Assembly: GCA_963976885.1 (NCBI GenBank)
Contig: CAXBNM010000326.1
Span: 1 to 5,136, forward strand
DNA: 5,136 nt
Source of the DNA: JAUIAI01 sp963976885
Lineage (GTDB): Bacteria > Pseudomonadota > Gammaproteobacteria > Burkholderiales > Burkholderiaceae_E
Reading direction: 5' to 3'
Shown here: positions 4,814 through 5,136 of the stretch, one piece after another
Position numbering within the stretch: position 1 is the stretch's first letter
How the letters are laid out: the number at the start of each line of letters is the position of its first letter
Program-made: the position numbers and the translations under genes
The notes under the pieces: model-generated
What the model was told of the DNA's origin: nothing
Database searches by the model: none
The model's input: the letters and a program-made list of their open reading frames with translations, nothing else

Positions 4814-5136
4814 GTGAAAGTCTTATGCCGCCAGCCCGCGTTTCTGGGAGATCGTCCCCAAGCTGCCGCCGCCTGCCTGCGCGCCCCGGCGCCGGGGCGC
4901 CGGCGGCTGGCGTCGTCGCTGGCGCTCGGATGCGCGCTGTGGCTGCTTGCCGTGCCACCGGCCGGTGCGGCCCCCTCGATCAGTGACCCGGAAGTGCGTG
5001 CCCGTCTGAGCGAAAAGCTTGAAAAGGCGCTGAGCAAATCGCGCGCCGTGGGTGAAACGCGGCGCGCCGATACCGATGACTTGCAGATCAGTGGCGTCAA
5101 GCCCAAGCCCAAACCCAAGCCACCGCCGCCGCCACC
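4814..5136 (+). CDS. Exported protein with Lys-Pro-rich linker, 3' end outside window
   Basis: An open frame runs off the window end; about 107 residues are visible. From the GTG at 4814 there is a long N-terminal segment, then RRRLASS, a hydrophobic core (LALGCALWLLAV, encoded about 4919-4954) and PAGAAPS, which reads as a signal peptide with cleavage near AGA/AP. The mature part starts with a charged, probably helical segment (SDPEVRARLSEKLEKALSKS) and then KPKPKPKPPPPP, a rigid linker of the type seen in envelope-spanning or cell-wall proteins such as TonB. That is only a compositional likeness and the product is unrecognised. The start is uncertain. GTG 4814 is the only usual start codon in this frame between the in-frame stop at 4754 and the signal peptide, and AGGGG at 4810 is too close to serve it. 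A much better-spaced ATG at 4825 lies in another frame. Confidence 0.6.
   Translation, partial: MKVLCRQPAFLGDRPQAAAACLRAPAPGRRRLASSLALGCALWLLAVPPAGAAPSISDPEVRARLSEKLEKALSKSRAVGETRRADTDDLQISGVKPKPKPKPPPPP
4881..4900. repeat. Perfect 20-bp all-GC palindrome
   Basis: GCGCCCCGGC (4881-4890) is followed immediately by its reverse complement GCCGGGGCGC (4891-4900). It sits in the N-terminal coding part of the last gene, just before the Arg run of the signal peptide. Such sequence can form a hairpin in mRNA and is prone to indels in replication and sequencing. Confidence 0.8.

Noticed and set aside
4624..4986. 120-codon + strand frame across the gap and the start of the last gene
   Set aside because: The product is Arg/Ala-rich without pattern, and its second half overlaps a convincing signal peptide in another frame. 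Only its internal ATG at 4825 is of interest, as discussed under the frameshift finding.
1..5136. CRISPR array, tRNA/rRNA, insertion sequence or phage signature
   Set aside because: No regularly spaced repeats, tRNA-like cloverleaf, transposase motif or terminal inverted repeats were seen on either strand.

Overview
The window looks like a chromosomal housekeeping locus of a high-GC betaproteobacterium. The main clue is HslV, which begins with the six-residue propeptide MEQYHG ahead of the catalytic Thr, as I recall from betaproteobacterial HslV and unlike the short E. coli form. The HslU start (M-S-x-M-T-P) also resembles Burkholderia/Rhodocyclales homologues from memory. I cannot name the genus.

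Layout, all genes on the + strand. (1) 1-46: short leader with a sigma-32-like -10 core (CCCCAT) overlapping a sigma-70 extended -10 candidate. (2) 47-1651: a 534-residue cytoplasmic protein with a disordered Ala/Ser/Asp-rich N-terminus and a duplicated C-terminal architecture, helical module-STAS-helical module-STAS. (3) 1699-2232 hslV and 2229-3590 hslU, the peptidase and AAA+ unfoldase of the HslUV protease. The genes are overlapping or immediately adjacent, depending on the hslU start, and probably translationally coupled. (4) 3591-3772: two consecutive terminator-like hairpins, then a sigma-70-like promoter and a good Shine-Dalgarno. (5) 3773-4603: a secreted or periplasmic protein made of two PepSY-like repeats. 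(6) 4604-4813: no convincing gene, only small repeats. (7) 4814 to the end: the 5' part of a second exported protein, with a signal peptide followed by a helical segment and a Lys-Pro/poly-Pro linker, cut by the window edge.

Genes 47-3590 read as one transcription unit: 47 bp separate the STAS gene from hslV, hslV meets hslU at its stop codon, and the terminators come only after hslU. HslUV degrades misfolded and regulatory proteins during heat shock. The co-transcribed tandem-STAS protein is the least understood member and the best candidate for something new, either a regulatory scaffold linked to HslUV or simply an operon passenger. The two exported proteins downstream form a separate region. 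The 5' end of the last gene is uncertain because the best ribosome binding site points to a different frame from the signal peptide, with a perfect 20-bp all-GC palindrome in between.
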